Below the pieces are notes generated by a model. It had not been told where the DNA came from. It worked only from the letters and a program-made list of their open reading frames with translations, and searched no databases. A program made the translations under genes and the position numbers. Positions 14,863-28,552 of a DNA stretch of 64,000 nucleotides are shown here, in pieces. The DNA is from Stratiolaelaps scimitus. Taxonomy: Eukaryota; Arthropoda; Arachnida; Mesostigmata; Laelapidae. The stretch is taken from the NCBI GenBank assembly GCA_019614645.1, contig JABWDB010000034.1:496001-560000 (forward strand), in the 5' to 3' direction. The first letter of the stretch is position 1. Every line of letters starts with the position of its first letter.

Positions 14863-17800
14863 GCATTGTAATATATATATATATATATATATGGGTGTTT
14901 CTGCTTATATATATAAACACTTACGGTTTAGGCGATGAGGCGTTAAGCACAACCCGGTCAGACCCACGCACATTGGTGCTGCACACATTCAGTGACGGTA
15001 TTGCAGGGGTAAAGCCACTCTCCCACTGGCTCGAGCGAGCCGGTCTAACTGCCTGCCCACCCTGGGACACCCCGTAACTCCGCGTTGACATCCGAGTAAG
15101 CTATCATGTTAGATCACCACGTATCCATCCGCGTACCCTGTACACGATCCCACCATCTGGCCGCACATCCATGTACATCTATCGTGAAGCGAACCCTTGT
15201 GCCGGTCCGGTCCTGCCTAGTCATTTATATTATAATTCACGTTCCCGCTTGCTCCTATGCTTTGCGTGTCTCAACGCAAACACTGACTCGCTGTAGGAGC
15301 CTGTTCCGACGTCACCTGCCGCACTCTCGAGTGACGATATCTTCCAGGTGAGAATCGCGGTAGGGGGCACTATCCGCTGGCACAGTCTCAGCTCGTCTGC
15401 GGTACACAATCACGGTGGAACTGAACCGAACCTTGTTTTGCGAATAGAACCGGTTGTTTTGCCCTGCAATCGCTCAGCGACCTACTCAGGTGTCGACGTC
15501 GAAGGCCACTGTCTTCTTTGCCCTGGTCAACATCTACTCATTTCACACATTATATAATAACAACTGCGGACGAGCAGTGAGTCCCACAGGCGTGGCCCAG
15601 CGGGCCACCACCTGCTGAACGTGTCGGGTGAATCTCTACCGTCATTAAACCCCCCATCACACCTCAACGAGAACAGTCTTCAACAGCCTTCTCGAGCGTA
15701 ACCTTTCACACACACGCACAGTGTACTCAGTTCATACAAAGATTTCCAATGATAGTTGAGCAAATCCTGTTCATCTGCTTGCAACAACATTGCCGCTGAT
15801 TGGCGTCACTCGGATCAGACCCCGTTCGTCGCTGTTTCGAGAGCGACATCCGGCCCCCACCCAACGATCGACAAGGTCCTTGTCCCTGCTCACCGCCTGC
15901 ACGCGGGTCCACCTATCTGAGTTCTGGCTGGCTGTCTGGCTGTCTGGCTGGCGCCGCCGACTCTGTATCAGGCAATGCTCTTCTCTCGACAGTGCAACCC
16001 GAACCATTGCCTGTCCCTCGTTCGAGGTCTCCTTCGCCGGCCCAACGAGTAACTACATATAATCCAACGGGTAGAATGGAGCGCGGCCGATGAGCGCTGT
16101 ACTTCATCTGCCTCTTCGGTTCACCGGCTGGCGCCGTTGCACGCACACACGCTCTATTGCGTAATCCGTTGCTCTTGTTTCGTCCCTTGCTTGTTCCTGT
16201 CGCGTACAGCACGAGCAGCTCCGCAGATGAACAACTGAATTCGCTGCCATCCCTGCTCCCCGCTACCGGGACAATCGAACACCTGCCCGAGCCGGGCGAG
16301 CAGACACTAGCTGTTGCAGAGCCGGCAGCAGCAGCCCCAGCAGCAGCGACCAGCGCCACGGCACACGCGAGAGTCGTCATCAACGCAGCAAGATGCACCA
16401 GCAGCGAACAGGAAGGCCCGCTCAGCCGCGTAAGCTGCTGCTGCTTGCTTGCTTGCTTGCCCACCTGTGTGTTCATGGCTCTCGTCTCGTCTGGGTGTCG
16501 CCCTGCCGCATCCGTCGTCCGTTCGGCGTCCGGGAAAACCTCCGACGTTCCCCGACCGACGAACGGACTACTACATCAGCAGTTCCAGCACATGGTGGCT
16601 GGCGCGCCAGCAGTGACTAGACCGGCGGCGCGATGCGCGATCAGCGTTCGTCCACCAGCTCATTCCTCGGCGAACTGAGCGGCGCGCTGAACGAGACACA
16701 GCGAAAGTGAACCGCGAAGGCGGCGGCGGCTGCTGCTGCTGCGGCGGCTGCGGCAGCACAGCGCCAATAGCAGAATCAGTTGTCTCACTCAAATAACAAA
16801 CGCAGAGATAAACAGCGGGCGCACTCTCACGCAGCTACACCGTCGCAACACCCGGTAGCAGCAGGAACAGCTGCTATCGCTTCTGCTACGGCAGCTCTCT
16901 ACCGGCGGCGATTCCCTCCTCCAGCAGGCGGCCGGCCGGCCGGCCGGACGCACGGACGCATGCTGGCGCCATGGCAGCTGCTGCAACCGAAGCCCCACCG
17001 TCGCTGCTGCTGGTGCCGCCGCATCTCCCCTAAGAAATCAGCGCCGTCATCATCTTCGTCGTCGACGACACCACCGCTGTCACTCGCTGCTGTGCTGGTA
17101 TAGCTGGTGCTGGTAGCACAGCAGCAGCAGCAATGGCGTGGAACATCGGACGTCCACCAGCGGCAGCGGCGGCGGCGATCTGTTCGGGTGTTTGTCACCG
17201 GTCGTCGTCGGCTGTTCCCGCTGCTCCAGCAGAGCGCAGCACACAGTAGAATAGAGCAGACGGTCGGTGGCGGTCCCTGCGGCAGTGGATACCACCGTCG
17301 CGGCAGCGGCGGCGACGGCGGCATAACACTTTCGCCGCGCCGCCATAGTAACTCGGCTTATGCTGCCCCTGCTGTATTTCCACCCTGCCGGCGATCACTG
17401 TCGGCGTTGCCGGTGTCAGCTGCTGCTGTCGCGGCCACGGCGAACGCGGCGCCAACAGCAGCAGCTCGGGCATGGCAAGACGAAGCCTGGTCGACACAAT
17501 GTTGTTGTTGTTGTTGCTGCTGCTACTGCTGCTGTTATGACTGTGCCAGCGCGCGTGTGTGTATATGGCTGGCTGGCTGGCTGGCGGTCGATCTACCGAC
17601 CGCTGGAGTGAAGGAGCGGAGCTGAACACCAGCGACAACGTCCACCATCGCCACCATCAGAGGGAGAATGCGAGCGAGAAGGAAAGACACAGAGAGCGCG
17701 CTACCAGTAGGATGAATCTTTCCGCCAGAGGGCGGGGGTAGGGAGAGAACGGCCTATGTGCGATTCAGAGAGAGGGAGAGAATGCCTCCAGCGACAGCAG

Positions 17801-17951
17801 CAGCAGCAGCACCGACTCCGCGGGGACCGATCAACAAGAGCCTTACACCACCTTACAGCGAGTCGATGAGGCGGGAATGCAGCAGCGGCAGCAGCTGCAA
17901 CATCTCTTTGTAACAGACAGCAATTCGATGACAATGATTACACACACACAC

Positions 17952-17982
<31 letters not shown>

Positions 17983-18923
17983 GCCCCGGCCTGTCGCATA
18001 GGGAAACAGCTGAAAGTCAGCTCAAAAAAAAAATATATATATATATATATATACATATGTTTACGTATGATACAAATGTTGCCGGCAGAAGGCCGAACGG
18101 AGCAGGGTCGCCGCGGCGAATCACTCGTCGGCCCCTGCTCTGCTATATCCATACAGGCAGATAGGGGTACGATTTCGAAAACGACGACGACGACAACAAC
18201 AACAGCAACAGCGGCAACGACTCCTCCTCCGATCGATCAATTCATCTTTATTTTTGCGAGTTTTATTGCAAGGAACAAAGGTTTGTTCCTATCTACAACA
18301 TGACTAATATGCCATGCATGTCATCTGTCAATCATCCCCAATTGCACTGCTGTTTGGGCATGCGCTGCAATAGACGAGCAACGCGTTTGACCATCGAGCA
18401 CTGCACATTGAATACATTGCTTCAAGAGCGGCGTGGGGATGGGCAGCTTGAGGGAGCGGGCAGCTTGAAACAGTAGGATGACTTGAATGAGTATGTAGCC
18501 CCGTTGTTCCCAAGACACTATAGCCTTTCGAGAAGTATCTGAGCCTCGTAGGTGTCTGCCGGCGACGCTGATCGCACACTAAATGAGATAGCTAGCAAGA
18601 GAAGCAATCGCAGAGCGGCGATGGCTAATCGGCGGGCGGGCACGACCCGTTGTGCAGAGTCGCTTAGGGGATACAGGGATAAGATGGAAGGGTCAGACGA
18701 ACTTGGTCACTTTTTCCACGGCCGAGAGGAAGATAATCGAGATGCTAATTGTTCGTTCGCCCACGGCCGCATGCATGATCACGACGTATAGGACGTATCT
18801 CTACTTGCGGATGGCTCTTCAAGCACCCCAATATATTCGTTGTCATCACGTTGATACGTTCGTCATTCAATATCCTTTTAACTTGTACGTTCACATGAAT
18901 ATTGATATTTACACAGGCAAATA

Positions 18924-18925
<2 letters not shown>

Positions 18926-18966
<41 letters not shown>
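18926..18966. repeat. (AT)n microsatellite
   Basis: About 40 bases of uninterrupted AT between two GC-rich stretches. Confidence 0.95.
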
Positions 18967-18970
<4 letters not shown>

Positions 18971-20478
18971 CGAGTCGTCACGTCTCTGACGCTCAGTTGG
19001 TCTGATGAGTTGCTGTTGTTGTCGTTGTCGCCGCCGCCGCCGCCGCTCGAGGGGCTCAGGCCCGCGAGCAACCAGTGACTCGTCTGTTCCGACTTCAGCA
19101 ACAGCAACAGCAGCAGGCAATCAGCAAAACCAGCCGGCTCTCAACCAGGAGAGTTGCGAGCTCTCGGAGGGGGAGAGGGATAAGGAACGCCGCGTCCTTT
19201 TCGGCGTTGCTGGTCCTCCTCTTCTGGCTGCCGCTTCGACGGGCTGATCCAGCGGTAGCAGCAACAACAACAGCAGCAGGAGCCGCAGCAGCAGCTTCGA
19301 GTCGCTCGGGACGAGCTTCACGAAGGCGTCGACAACAACAGAAGCGGGCGCAGCACCAGGCAGAACAACGACAAAGACGCCGTGGGATCGAGTACCGAGA
19401 CGAACCCCCGGGACGGGCTGGGGGGGGATGGCTCCGCCGGCTTCGCTCTTCGAGCGGCCAGGCGGAGCTGTGGGTTCGGCTCCTGGAGCCAACTGACTCC
19501 CGGAGCGGCTGGATCGCTGCTCCGGACAGCCGGGTACTGCCGCCTGCAGGAAAGTGGCTCCAAGCACGGCACTGGCCAGAGGCTGTCGCCCGCCTTCAGT
19601 CGTTTCGGTGGCTGGTTGATGCTAGTGGCTAACGGCCCGGCGGGGAACAATTCAACAAGATCTGAATCGACCTTCTCAAGATGTACGATATAGTGCCAAT
19701 AAATATACTCCACAGCATGCCATGGAAATATCACTATCGGTTCAACGTGCGAGGTCGATTAACAGACACCATCAATATGATTTTATATATATATATATAT
19801 ATATATTGAAGTGCGTGGGTGGGACGTCAGTCGTATAGAATTTCTATCATATATGACATTACTCATTACTATGATAACTAAGTTCCACATGGTGGTGTAC
19901 AGTACGATCGATCGGTGCACGGTAGCAAGATGACTCATTGTAGTAGACTTGCTTGTAGAATAGGCCAGGTTCGCCCAATATCGATAAATGACTGCTGAGC
20001 TTGGCAGAAACTTTGCCGTTGCTCAAAGGCGGTGGCGCTGCGCAAATGGAAAAATTCGGATAATGATTTGTAACTAGAGAGATCGTCAACGAATTAGATG
20101 CATGATTGTCGAAACGGGGCAAGCCTCATCGTGAGTAATGCTCGCCCAATACGTTTGTATTCGGACACAGTCGTATCTCATGAGACGCTTACAGTCATCA
20201 CAAGTCCGTGAAATGCACTGCTTAAAAAAGCTCTCTCTCTCTCTCTCTCTGTCTCTCTAGGTCTTTCTATTTCTAGGAAAACTCGGCACCCCTGGATACA
20301 ACAATCCTCTGTTCGATGTCACCGCACGAGACACATGAAATCGACATTTGGCTATAAATGTGGCACTAAAGATCCCACCTTCCAACAGATACTCGAAGGT
20401 GTTTCAGCGCTACGGATCCACATACTATGTCAGATACATATTGAGCACGCACATTTCGAATAGAAACCGCTTGCTTAC

Positions 20479-20672
20479 CGTATGATGCTGATTTGCATTC
20501 CTCGATCGATTGTCTGTAACACGTTCAATATCGTTTCACCGAATTTCGCTGAAGGCGATAACCTCATTGACACTGCATTCACAGAGTGCACATTGAAGAA
20601 CAAGATGAGCAGCAACAACAGCAGCAACGACAACCACAACAACAGTAGAGCGGCACTCACTGACACCTGGCG
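20479..20672 (-). CDS. Candidate coding exon, hydrophobic, unidentified
   Basis: An open frame of 194 bp between a possible acceptor (GATTCAG at 20,673-20,679) and a good donor (ACG|GTAAGC). It encodes a Leu-rich hydrophobic stretch followed by FNVHSVNAVSMRLSPSAKFG and ETILNVLQTIDRGMQISIIR. The Leu run comes from a CAA/CAG repeat read on the other strand and weakens the case. The downstream 35 residues are not repetitive. No in-frame ATG precedes the Leu run, so it could only be an internal exon. Not recognised. Confidence 0.2.
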
Positions 20673-20929
20673 CTGAATCGCTCGCGAAAACGCTCATGAT
20701 TTGCTACGTTGCTACTCACGCAACGAAACTGAGGCGTTATGGCGTGGTCACTTTGTTTCGACGTCCTCGAGCGCGACTGCGCAGTTGTTTTATGGGGGTC
20801 ACCTGTTCGACGTCTGTGTTTTCGAACTGCTCATTCCGAATGACGCGCGCTCAGCCCGGCTAAGGTCGGTTGGCACAGCCTGAGCTAGGTTGGCCTACCG
20901 GTAGCTGGCAGTGGCAGTGACACCGATTC

Positions 20930-21234
20930 CTCTGTTCACCTTTGTTAACCACGTGTAATGTGGAGGCGAACTCTGTCCGAACGATAACCAGACCGTCGAG
21001 CAGTTGCTCCCGTTCGGAGGGCGAGAGAGAGAGTCCTTCGGGAAGTTTCAGGAGAGGGCGGTTTAGCAGGTAGATATGCGGCGGAGCACTCTGGAGGCTG
21101 GTGACCGTATGTCGGTGGAGTTGGCGACGGGCTTCGCAAACTTCGCAAAGTGCCTGACCGAGTGAGAGAGAGGCCTCGAAGCGAGGTGTATCATTGAGGG
21201 CCTCGGTCATCCCCACATCGTCAGGAGTGAGCTG
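20930..21234 (-). CDS. Candidate coding exon, helical, unidentified
   Basis: A minus-strand frame of about 100 residues with non-repetitive, balanced composition: LTPDDVGMTEALNDTPRFEA, SLSLGQALCEVCEARRQLHR, HTVTSLQSAPPHIYLLNRPL and a Ser/Glu-rich end LSLSPSEREQLLDGLVIVRT. It looks alpha-helical and unlike the repeat-driven frames nearby. A possible acceptor (GGCAG) precedes LTPDD. A neighbouring minus frame (21,389-21,207) is also open. No family recognised; it may be a single exon of an unseen gene or chance in GC-rich DNA. Confidence 0.3.
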
Positions 21235-24155
21235 CCGCGGGCAGCACCGCCGACCACCATCTCCACTCTGGTGGAGAGTGGCGGACAGTAGAGCACTTCG
21301 TCGAAGGAAGTTTCCTCGCTCAGCTCACCTCTCGTAGCCCGAGCCGAACTGAGGCGAAATCCACCGGCTCGCAAAACCTCAGAGAGCAATCCCTACATCG
21401 CCTATGACGACCAGGTATCGACAGAGGCGCACACACACACAGCCCGAAACGCGGGCAACATCTGGGTTCGGATGATGGTGACGGCGATGATCATGACGAT
21501 CATGCTCCTTGTGCTGCTGTTGTTGTTGTTGCTGCTGGTGATGACGACGACGACGACGACGCTGCGCCGGTGGGCGAGAACTTCTACCCCGGCCGCTGTA
21601 CCATCTCTCCTAGGCAGCACCGAAATTCGACTCGAATCGCTTAGACTAAATGTAGCTGGAGCAGCACCAGCGGCGACAGCCCTGTGCTGTACTCGACTTC
21701 AGCGAACACACAGCCTCGTCTGCACTTCGTCCACAACGGCCCGTTCGACTCCCGCCGCCACTTCTACAACTATTACTGTTGCTGCTGCTGTTACTTCTAC
21801 TCGGTATGAGGTGGGGCTGACGAAGACTCAGGCAACCCCGGAGCGGTCGTCGCTGGAGCACGGGATCCTCGGGAAGAGAACCGCTGGCAGGGCCAGACGA
21901 TGAAGCCTACGATGAACAACGAAGACAACATCGCCAGAGTGGTGTCTTCGCTCCGCGCGACACTAAGACAACCCAAGGCAGGAAGAGGAGAACAAGCGCC
22001 CAGCAGCCGCAGCAACGAGATATATACTATCTAGCGCTAGTTAGCCCTGCCTTTCAGCGCGGCCTGACCTACCTCCACGTAGGAGCCGCTAGCCGAACGT
22101 ACGCGAGCAAACTGGTACTGTACAAGAGCCGCAGCACGAGGGAGGGAGGGAGGTGGAACGATCGACCCGCAGCACACCTACCTTCGACTACTGTGACTCA
22201 CCGACTACGGAGAAGAAGGAACCAGTCGACCCAGCTCACCACCAGAGGCAGCAGCAGCACCAGCAGCAGCAGCAGCAGCAATAGTGTGTACTTCACTTTG
22301 GCCGTCTGCGCTCGTCCGGCAGTCAGCAGCTCTCGCTGTCTCCCGATTGCTCGATCTTCTGCTCGGTCCCGACGGTTGGTGCCGGTCTTCGCTTCTTTAG
22401 GCCGTTCTCCATAAGGAGGAGCTGCTAGTGGTCGCAATAGGTTGCTGGTAGCTGCTTCTAGCAGCAGTAGTAGTGGTAGTGGTGGCGATGATGGTGTCTT
22501 TGTTGCTTCCGCAGGCTTCACTCCACGGCAGCGCGATAGACACCGAGGGGGAACTCGAGCGGAGACGGGCGAAGTCGGCCGACGGTCCGACTACGCTGCT
22601 TAGCGACGCAACGAGGACCCAAAGCGCCGAGAAGCGACGAGAACGAGCGGACGGACTGGTGCTGCTGTTGTTGGGAGCTGGTGGAGAAACCTCTCGCTCA
22701 CGAGACGAGGTTTCATCTCCACTTTTTGCTTGTGCTGCTGCTGCTGCTCCGAAGAACGCCAACTGGACGCGGCAGTTGCTCGCAGGCCCCAGCTTCGGAG
22801 CGCAGCTCCACACACACAGAGAGAACTACAGAAATACACACACCCCACAGCCCATATGCGAGGTAGACGTCGACGCACTATAGGGCTGCTTGTGTCACAA
22901 AGGCCGTGCGCATCCAGTTGCTGTTCGTTGTTGTCGGGAGTAGGCAGGTTGGAGAAGGGTAGGCCGATAGGCCGGGTTGCGCCACAACAGAACACAACCC
23001 GTGAGGGGAGGAGGCGCTGCCGAAGTCCGCGTTGCTGCTGCCGTCGGCGACGGGGGAATTGAAGTTGGGAGCAGAAGCGAACAACGGAGCGAACCCGAAT
23101 TGCTCCGAAAGTTAGGGGGTATTGGTGCGATGATGGCAGTAGCGCTGCGGCGAGGAGAACCTCCCTTCAGCGGCAGTCGGAACGACAACGGTTGGAGCGG
23201 TCCAGTCATCGGACAGCGGCAGCCAGCACGAAATCAGCTCGAGGAAGGGAGTCGCTAGCTGAATACCGCTCGACGGGCTGAAGCCCAAGGCGAGCCCGAG
23301 TCAGCCGCTCAACGAGCAGCAAACAGCAGGCGGTGGATGGCGATGGATAGCGAATGGTCCATCGGCATGGGCCCATGTCGGCATGAGCTCCAGCAAGCAC
23401 ATCGTCGCCATCGGCAGCCGCAGAGCCAGCAACCTCCAGCAGCCGGTGGCGGGCTTCACAGAGAGGGAGTAGCTGAGCCGGCCCGCTGAAGCAGGACATA
23501 GCCGCTCCAGCTCCAGGCGAGCAGGACGTGGAGGATGGAGAAAGAGCCAGAACCGGAGAAAAAGCTCCGCATTGGAGCTCCGGGAAGCCGCCTGTCGACT
23601 TGGGGAAGGGGTGTTACCGGGGGTTCTAGCCGAGGCGAGATGAGGCGAGCCCCGCTTGGCTGCCTCGTCGCGACGCGATGTGGCTAACTGAAGCCGGCCG
23701 TGAACGCGATGCATTCTCTGCCGGAGCCAACCAGAAGGGCTGAGTCGGGAGGAACTCAGCGAGGAACGATGACGCCACAGCGCAGAGCAGAGGACGATAT
23801 CTGAGCGACGCCGCGTTCAGGGAGGAAGCTTAGCTCTGGTGAACACAATATGATTCTAACAACGACTGAAGAGCCAGGACAAAGGGAGAAGTATTTGCTG
23901 GAGCTGAACACCAGCACAGAACGATTGAGAGCTACGACCGCTGGGAGAAATGCACGAGAGTGCAGCTTGAATCTGTATGACCACCAGTGTAAATACATAA
24001 CGAAGGAGATTCTATTGTATATACTTGAAGGGGGGCGGCAGGTCTTCAGGGGAAAGGCCCCATACGGGGTATTCAGCTCGAGGAAGACCTGTGAGCTGGT
24101 CGTTGAAAAGGTTTCTATCGAGGATCGTTAGAAATCGAGGAAAAAGAATGAAAGC

Positions 24156-24165
24156 AGAGGTAAGT
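24156..24165 (+). other. Strong splice donor at the end of the GC-rich block
   Basis: GCAGAG|GTAAGT, a full consensus plus-strand 5' splice site. Directly upstream is a short ATG-started frame (Met-Lys-Ala-Glu) or a longer frame from about 24,025. No matching downstream exon was found, so a first exon is inferred only. Confidence 0.3.
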
Positions 24166-24904
24166 CCTCAGCTACAATACGTTTGTATGTATTATGCATA
24201 CAGCTTCAAGAGGAACGTTCGAGGCTGTGTGGAAGATCTCGTTTGGAGGAGATATTGAAACACCCCTTATTATCGCCAATCATTTTACTGATATGGACGC
24301 AAATATCAGATTGCCCCCCAAAAAAATCCGTGTACACAGATTAAAACGGCAATTTTACACAATACTCCCATAGTACTCCTGAACAATACTCCCATGTGCA
24401 TATCAAGCAATCGAACGCCCACCACGAGCGGACCTAATCTAGCTATTATAATTAATCTAAGAATTATTTTTAGTCAAATGTTTGCCCTTTGATTCCAGAA
24501 ACAACGTGGAGAACAGGCAACGGCTCAGTCTATATGAGGCCTTAAGCGATTACGTTTTTCTATGATACCTAGGTGAGCGTGCTCTGATAATAGACCTGCT
24601 CTCGTTGTCAACACCCCCTCTCCTCCCCTGGCGTTATGGGTACCTATGCACGCGATGTATTCAAGCGATGTATTCGAAATGATCGTAAAACAATATGAAC
24701 AGATCTGAAGAGAGGTAGCTGATGGTGACGTCTTTTTCTATACGATACCATTTTAACATCTTTCGACGTTTGTGGGATATGTTTCGCCGCGTGCTAATGA
24801 TTCACTGTTTTCAACCGTAAAGGTGTTTCTTTTTTCTCTCGAAGATGAATTGCAATAATAGTGCGACACTAGGACTCACCACCTGTAGAATAATCTTTCT
24901 TGCC

Positions 24905-24939
<35 letters not shown>

Positions 24940-26181
24940 CTGATTTCTCTGTGAACTGACAGACGTGGTGATCGAAAAGACTCACCGAATGTTTACTTCT
25001 GGAGATTACTTGAATATTTCTATTTAAAAAAGGCAGCTCTTGCGTAATTTCATAGACCGTAATGTAAAACAGATGATAGCATTGGAACGATTACCTCGAT
25101 GACAATGGAAAACATTTCTCAAATATGCAAAAAAAAAATATAGATATATATATATATCATACATAGGTGTCCAAATTACCATTTCCTGGTGTAGCTCTAG
25201 ACCGAAGGTCACTTCGCCATTGAGCGTGAAATGTATTCACAAATTATTATCAGACACTATAATTGTGTATCCCTAAACCAGCAGAGTTGCCGCACAAGGG
25301 AGACGAACTCTGCTCGAAATGGCCAGAGCGTCCTGTCCATGAGAATCACCTTGGGATGAGGCGTCAGGTAGGTCCTCTCCTCCGTCGACTAGAGCTATGA
25401 TTGTCGATTTTACCTCGACTGGGCGAATAGAATCCAATATTCCTGGTAAATTCTAATAATCAAAACTACCATATCATATACGCCTTGCAAGCTGACAGAG
25501 GAAGGTTTCCCCAGCGGCTGGAGTGGGATGGGGGGTCAGATGTCTGGCCATAAAAATACTGTGCTGAATCTTTAGCTGAATCATTGGCGCCATCGAAACA
25601 ATAGCCCCCCCCCCTTGTGGTGGTCACCTCTTTCGACAGTTTCGAGGTGCTTTTAGCTCACTTCAAGCATTTGTTCGTGTAGATCGAACAGGTGAAACCC
25701 TTCGGTCGAAGGCAGCCGGAACTCGTTGCCGATATGTCGCCCAATCGCTAATGAAACCGCTCGCTCGTATCGCTAACACTTAATTGTTTTTTTTACTTGA
25801 TTCTTATTTCTTTTATACTTTACCTTGATTGATACGTTTATATTATGATTAATGATCTATTAAATAATGACGTTATGTCGCTCAGGAGAATATTGGCGTA
25901 CAGCACGGAAATGACACCTCGATTGTACTCGGCAACAGTCGAGCTCCACATTGTAAAGAGAACTGATCATATTTTGCATCGTGATCATCATAACTTTATT
26001 GCCACTCAACTAAATGACTGTTGCTTCGGTTTAGTTATTCCGACGACATCGGTTAAAACACAAATGCGTGATGCGTCTGTCGTGAGGTCGACTGAGGTTA
26101 TAGGCCATAAAAATAATTATTGAGTTCCTCCTTCGTCCTGTTTAACATCAGTCATCAGTAGTCAGCTTAAACGACACTTAC

Positions 26182-26362
26182 AATTAGATCATCAGCCGGC
26201 TCTAACCCGTGGATTGGGATGCAGAGACATGAACGATTATTCCATTCTACTTCAAGGGGGCGTACAGTATTGCCGTACTCACGCACGAATTGATTGACAC
26301 AGTACCAGATGTGATGACGCTTATGCCCATCTCGGTGAAACAGGGGCAAATAAACGAATCCG
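26182..26362 (-). CDS. Candidate coding exon with good donor, unidentified
   Basis: 181 bp bounded by CTTGCAG and ATT|GTAAGT on minus. It encodes GFVYLPLFHRDGHKRHHIWY, CVNQFVREYGNTVRPLEVEW and NNRSCLCIPIHGLEPADDLI without a stop. Both boundaries are consensus-like and the composition is protein-like. No family recognised and no linked exon found. Confidence 0.25.
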
Positions 26363-26956
26363 CTGCAAGTTTTCGAGATGAGCCACCAACGATGACCGAC
26401 GAAGCATGCTTCCCCACCTGCCACTGCTTGGTATACACTATGTGTTCATCGTTGTTAACACAGGTCGAGCATAGAGGTGCTACGATGCGGCGAGAGCTCG
26501 CTGCTCTGTGCTATTGTCTCGGAGACAGAGCAATACCTCCCCCACCCCCCGCGCGCTTCAGTCATCAAATTAAGCTGACTCGTCTCTGAATCGGCGGGGT
26601 CAGCGAGATGATTTCTCGTCGGCCTCGTGTCGATGAGAGTCCAGATGCGTGGTCGCTGCCTTCAAGGCGTTCGTCCCCCGGACTTCGCAATGGAAAGGTT
26701 CGATCGCGGCCTCAGATCGCCAAGGTGTTTGTGTATGTATGAAGCAGCGACGGAGGCGGCGGCGGCGGGGGGGAGATAGGCGATTCGAAGTAATTTTGTC
26801 AAAAGGTGAAAGGTGAATGTTGAGTTGGGAGCGTAAAATAAGGTGCGTGGATTGCAGTTGAAAATAGAAATGACTTTAGTATAGGATTTAAGGTCTATTT
26901 AATTGAGTTTGTTGACACGTAGGAACCGCCACGCCACACACAGGATATAGTGCTCG

Positions 26957-26995
<39 letters not shown>

Positions 26996-28552
26996 CACTG
27001 TATCGGCCCGTTAGAGAGATAGCTATGTTCAAATGCGTTTGGTGTTATGGCACTTCTATAGTATCTCAACAATCCAAGCAAAGGTTTTTGTAACATACTA
27101 ACACCATCGCATGACCTATAGGTGCGGAAATAACGGAAGGCATCTTGTGCTTCTTCGAATGTCGTCCCAACTACTCTTAATATGATCCGATTTTGCGTCG
27201 AACGTCACAGATCGAATATAGCTATATACGACATGTCGTCGACGTTTTTTATTTTTTTTGGAGGTGTTCCAGTCTGCTTTCTAGGCCAAAAATTACCTGC
27301 ATGCTGTGATATACACGACTCGTGTCACACATGGTCAGCCTAGGTTATCATTAGTCTCTAGGTTCAGGTATGCCACTTCGGTGTGCTACCGTCCGGCAAA
27401 GGGACATGATGGTAAAGGATCCTAGGTGGAAATATACCCCACAGAGTTGAGTTTTGCAAAAAATATATGAAACATATAAATATTTTGAATCTTATCACAT
27501 GAGATATCAATGACTACATAGGTGTTTACTCTTGATGCATTCAATATTCGTTGAGCTTTATTTAATTAATATATAAAATTTCGAAGAGGGGCTGAATTTA
27601 TTAGACCGACTATTAGAAGATACTAGCATTTGGACTAACTATGAATATTTGCGTAAAACGCTTACTTTTTATTTGTTTTTTTTTCGTTGCTGCGAAACAG
27701 CTCGTCATTGGATTTTCAATAAATATAAATGCCACTTCACGGGGCTCGAAGCTGCCACCGCTCTCAGCTATTTCCAGCTGAGACTTTTTTTTTAGACCAT
27801 CCAAGCCGCCAATCGGATTTTACTGCTATTATAGCTTTTTTTCTTCTTATTTTACAGCAGTCGTCGCCAATCGGAGACGCCATCTCTCAAATGCAACGAA
27901 CGGCCTCTTCCACTTTGACAACTTGGCGTAGCTTCGCTTTGAGCTTTCACACGACACAGGCATTGGAATATGAGATGGGAAACTGAGGAGATATCAGGTA
28001 ACCGAGAAATGAGCGCATAGGCTAGATCAGAGTAGTCGAGATCAGCGGAGCCTTTTACAGCCATAGGAACCCAATGTGTATAACAGAGTAACGGGTTTCG
28101 TTGTGCGACAACGCCTCGAGTAGGCGGTACATAACGAGTGGGAGATAGAAAACTCGGGCATTTTGCCGCTTCGACTTTTGCTTCGCTGAGTAGCTGATAA
28201 AGAATGTGGTTGAGGGGCCTGCTAGGGCGGATGCCTGCCGCTACCGTGGCAATGTCTACCTTGCAGCACTTCGTTCAGCTGCTTCATTGCAATTAACTGT
28301 CTCGGGTTGATCGCCTCGCTGATTAGTAACCCCGATGCCCCCGATGTGCTTCCGATAGAAAACGACCTGGCGAACCTTCAAATAGAGATCGATAGATTGA
28401 AAAACCCCACCGATGCGATCAGTACAGCTCCGTCCGATCCTCACCGGCACCATTCATTGAATTCACCTTCGGTCTAATTGCCTCTAAAGTGCAAATTACC
28501 TCCAGCTCGATCTTCCCTTCATCCACCCCTATCCACTCACCTAAGAAAAATT

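Larger units (their letters stand above)
1..20400. other. GC-rich block without a recognised gene
   Basis: Mostly GC-rich with many CAG, CAA, GCC and GGC runs, poly-G tracts (4,055-4,079; 11,816-11,826), GCCA and GGCT tetranucleotide runs (9,217-9,250; 17,565-17,585) and several TA arrays. Long frames occur on both strands at the same places (for example 5,472-6,176 minus against 5,767-6,267 plus), as expected from repeat-driven composition. No known domain, no consistent exon-phase chain. It may hold promoter or 5' UTR sequence of a gene outside the window. AT-rich stretches (7,380-7,800; 13,650-14,060) separate GC-rich islands. Confidence 0.5.

Noticed and set aside
18271..18290. Short palindrome AGGAACAAA / TTTGTTCCT
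   Set aside because: Only 9-bp arms, no context; expected by chance in 64 kb.
15913..19632. Several 140-190-codon overlapping ORFs on both strands
   Set aside because: Ala/Gln/Ser/Arg/Leu runs from CAG and GCC repeats; mutually overlapping on opposite strands; no conserved motif.
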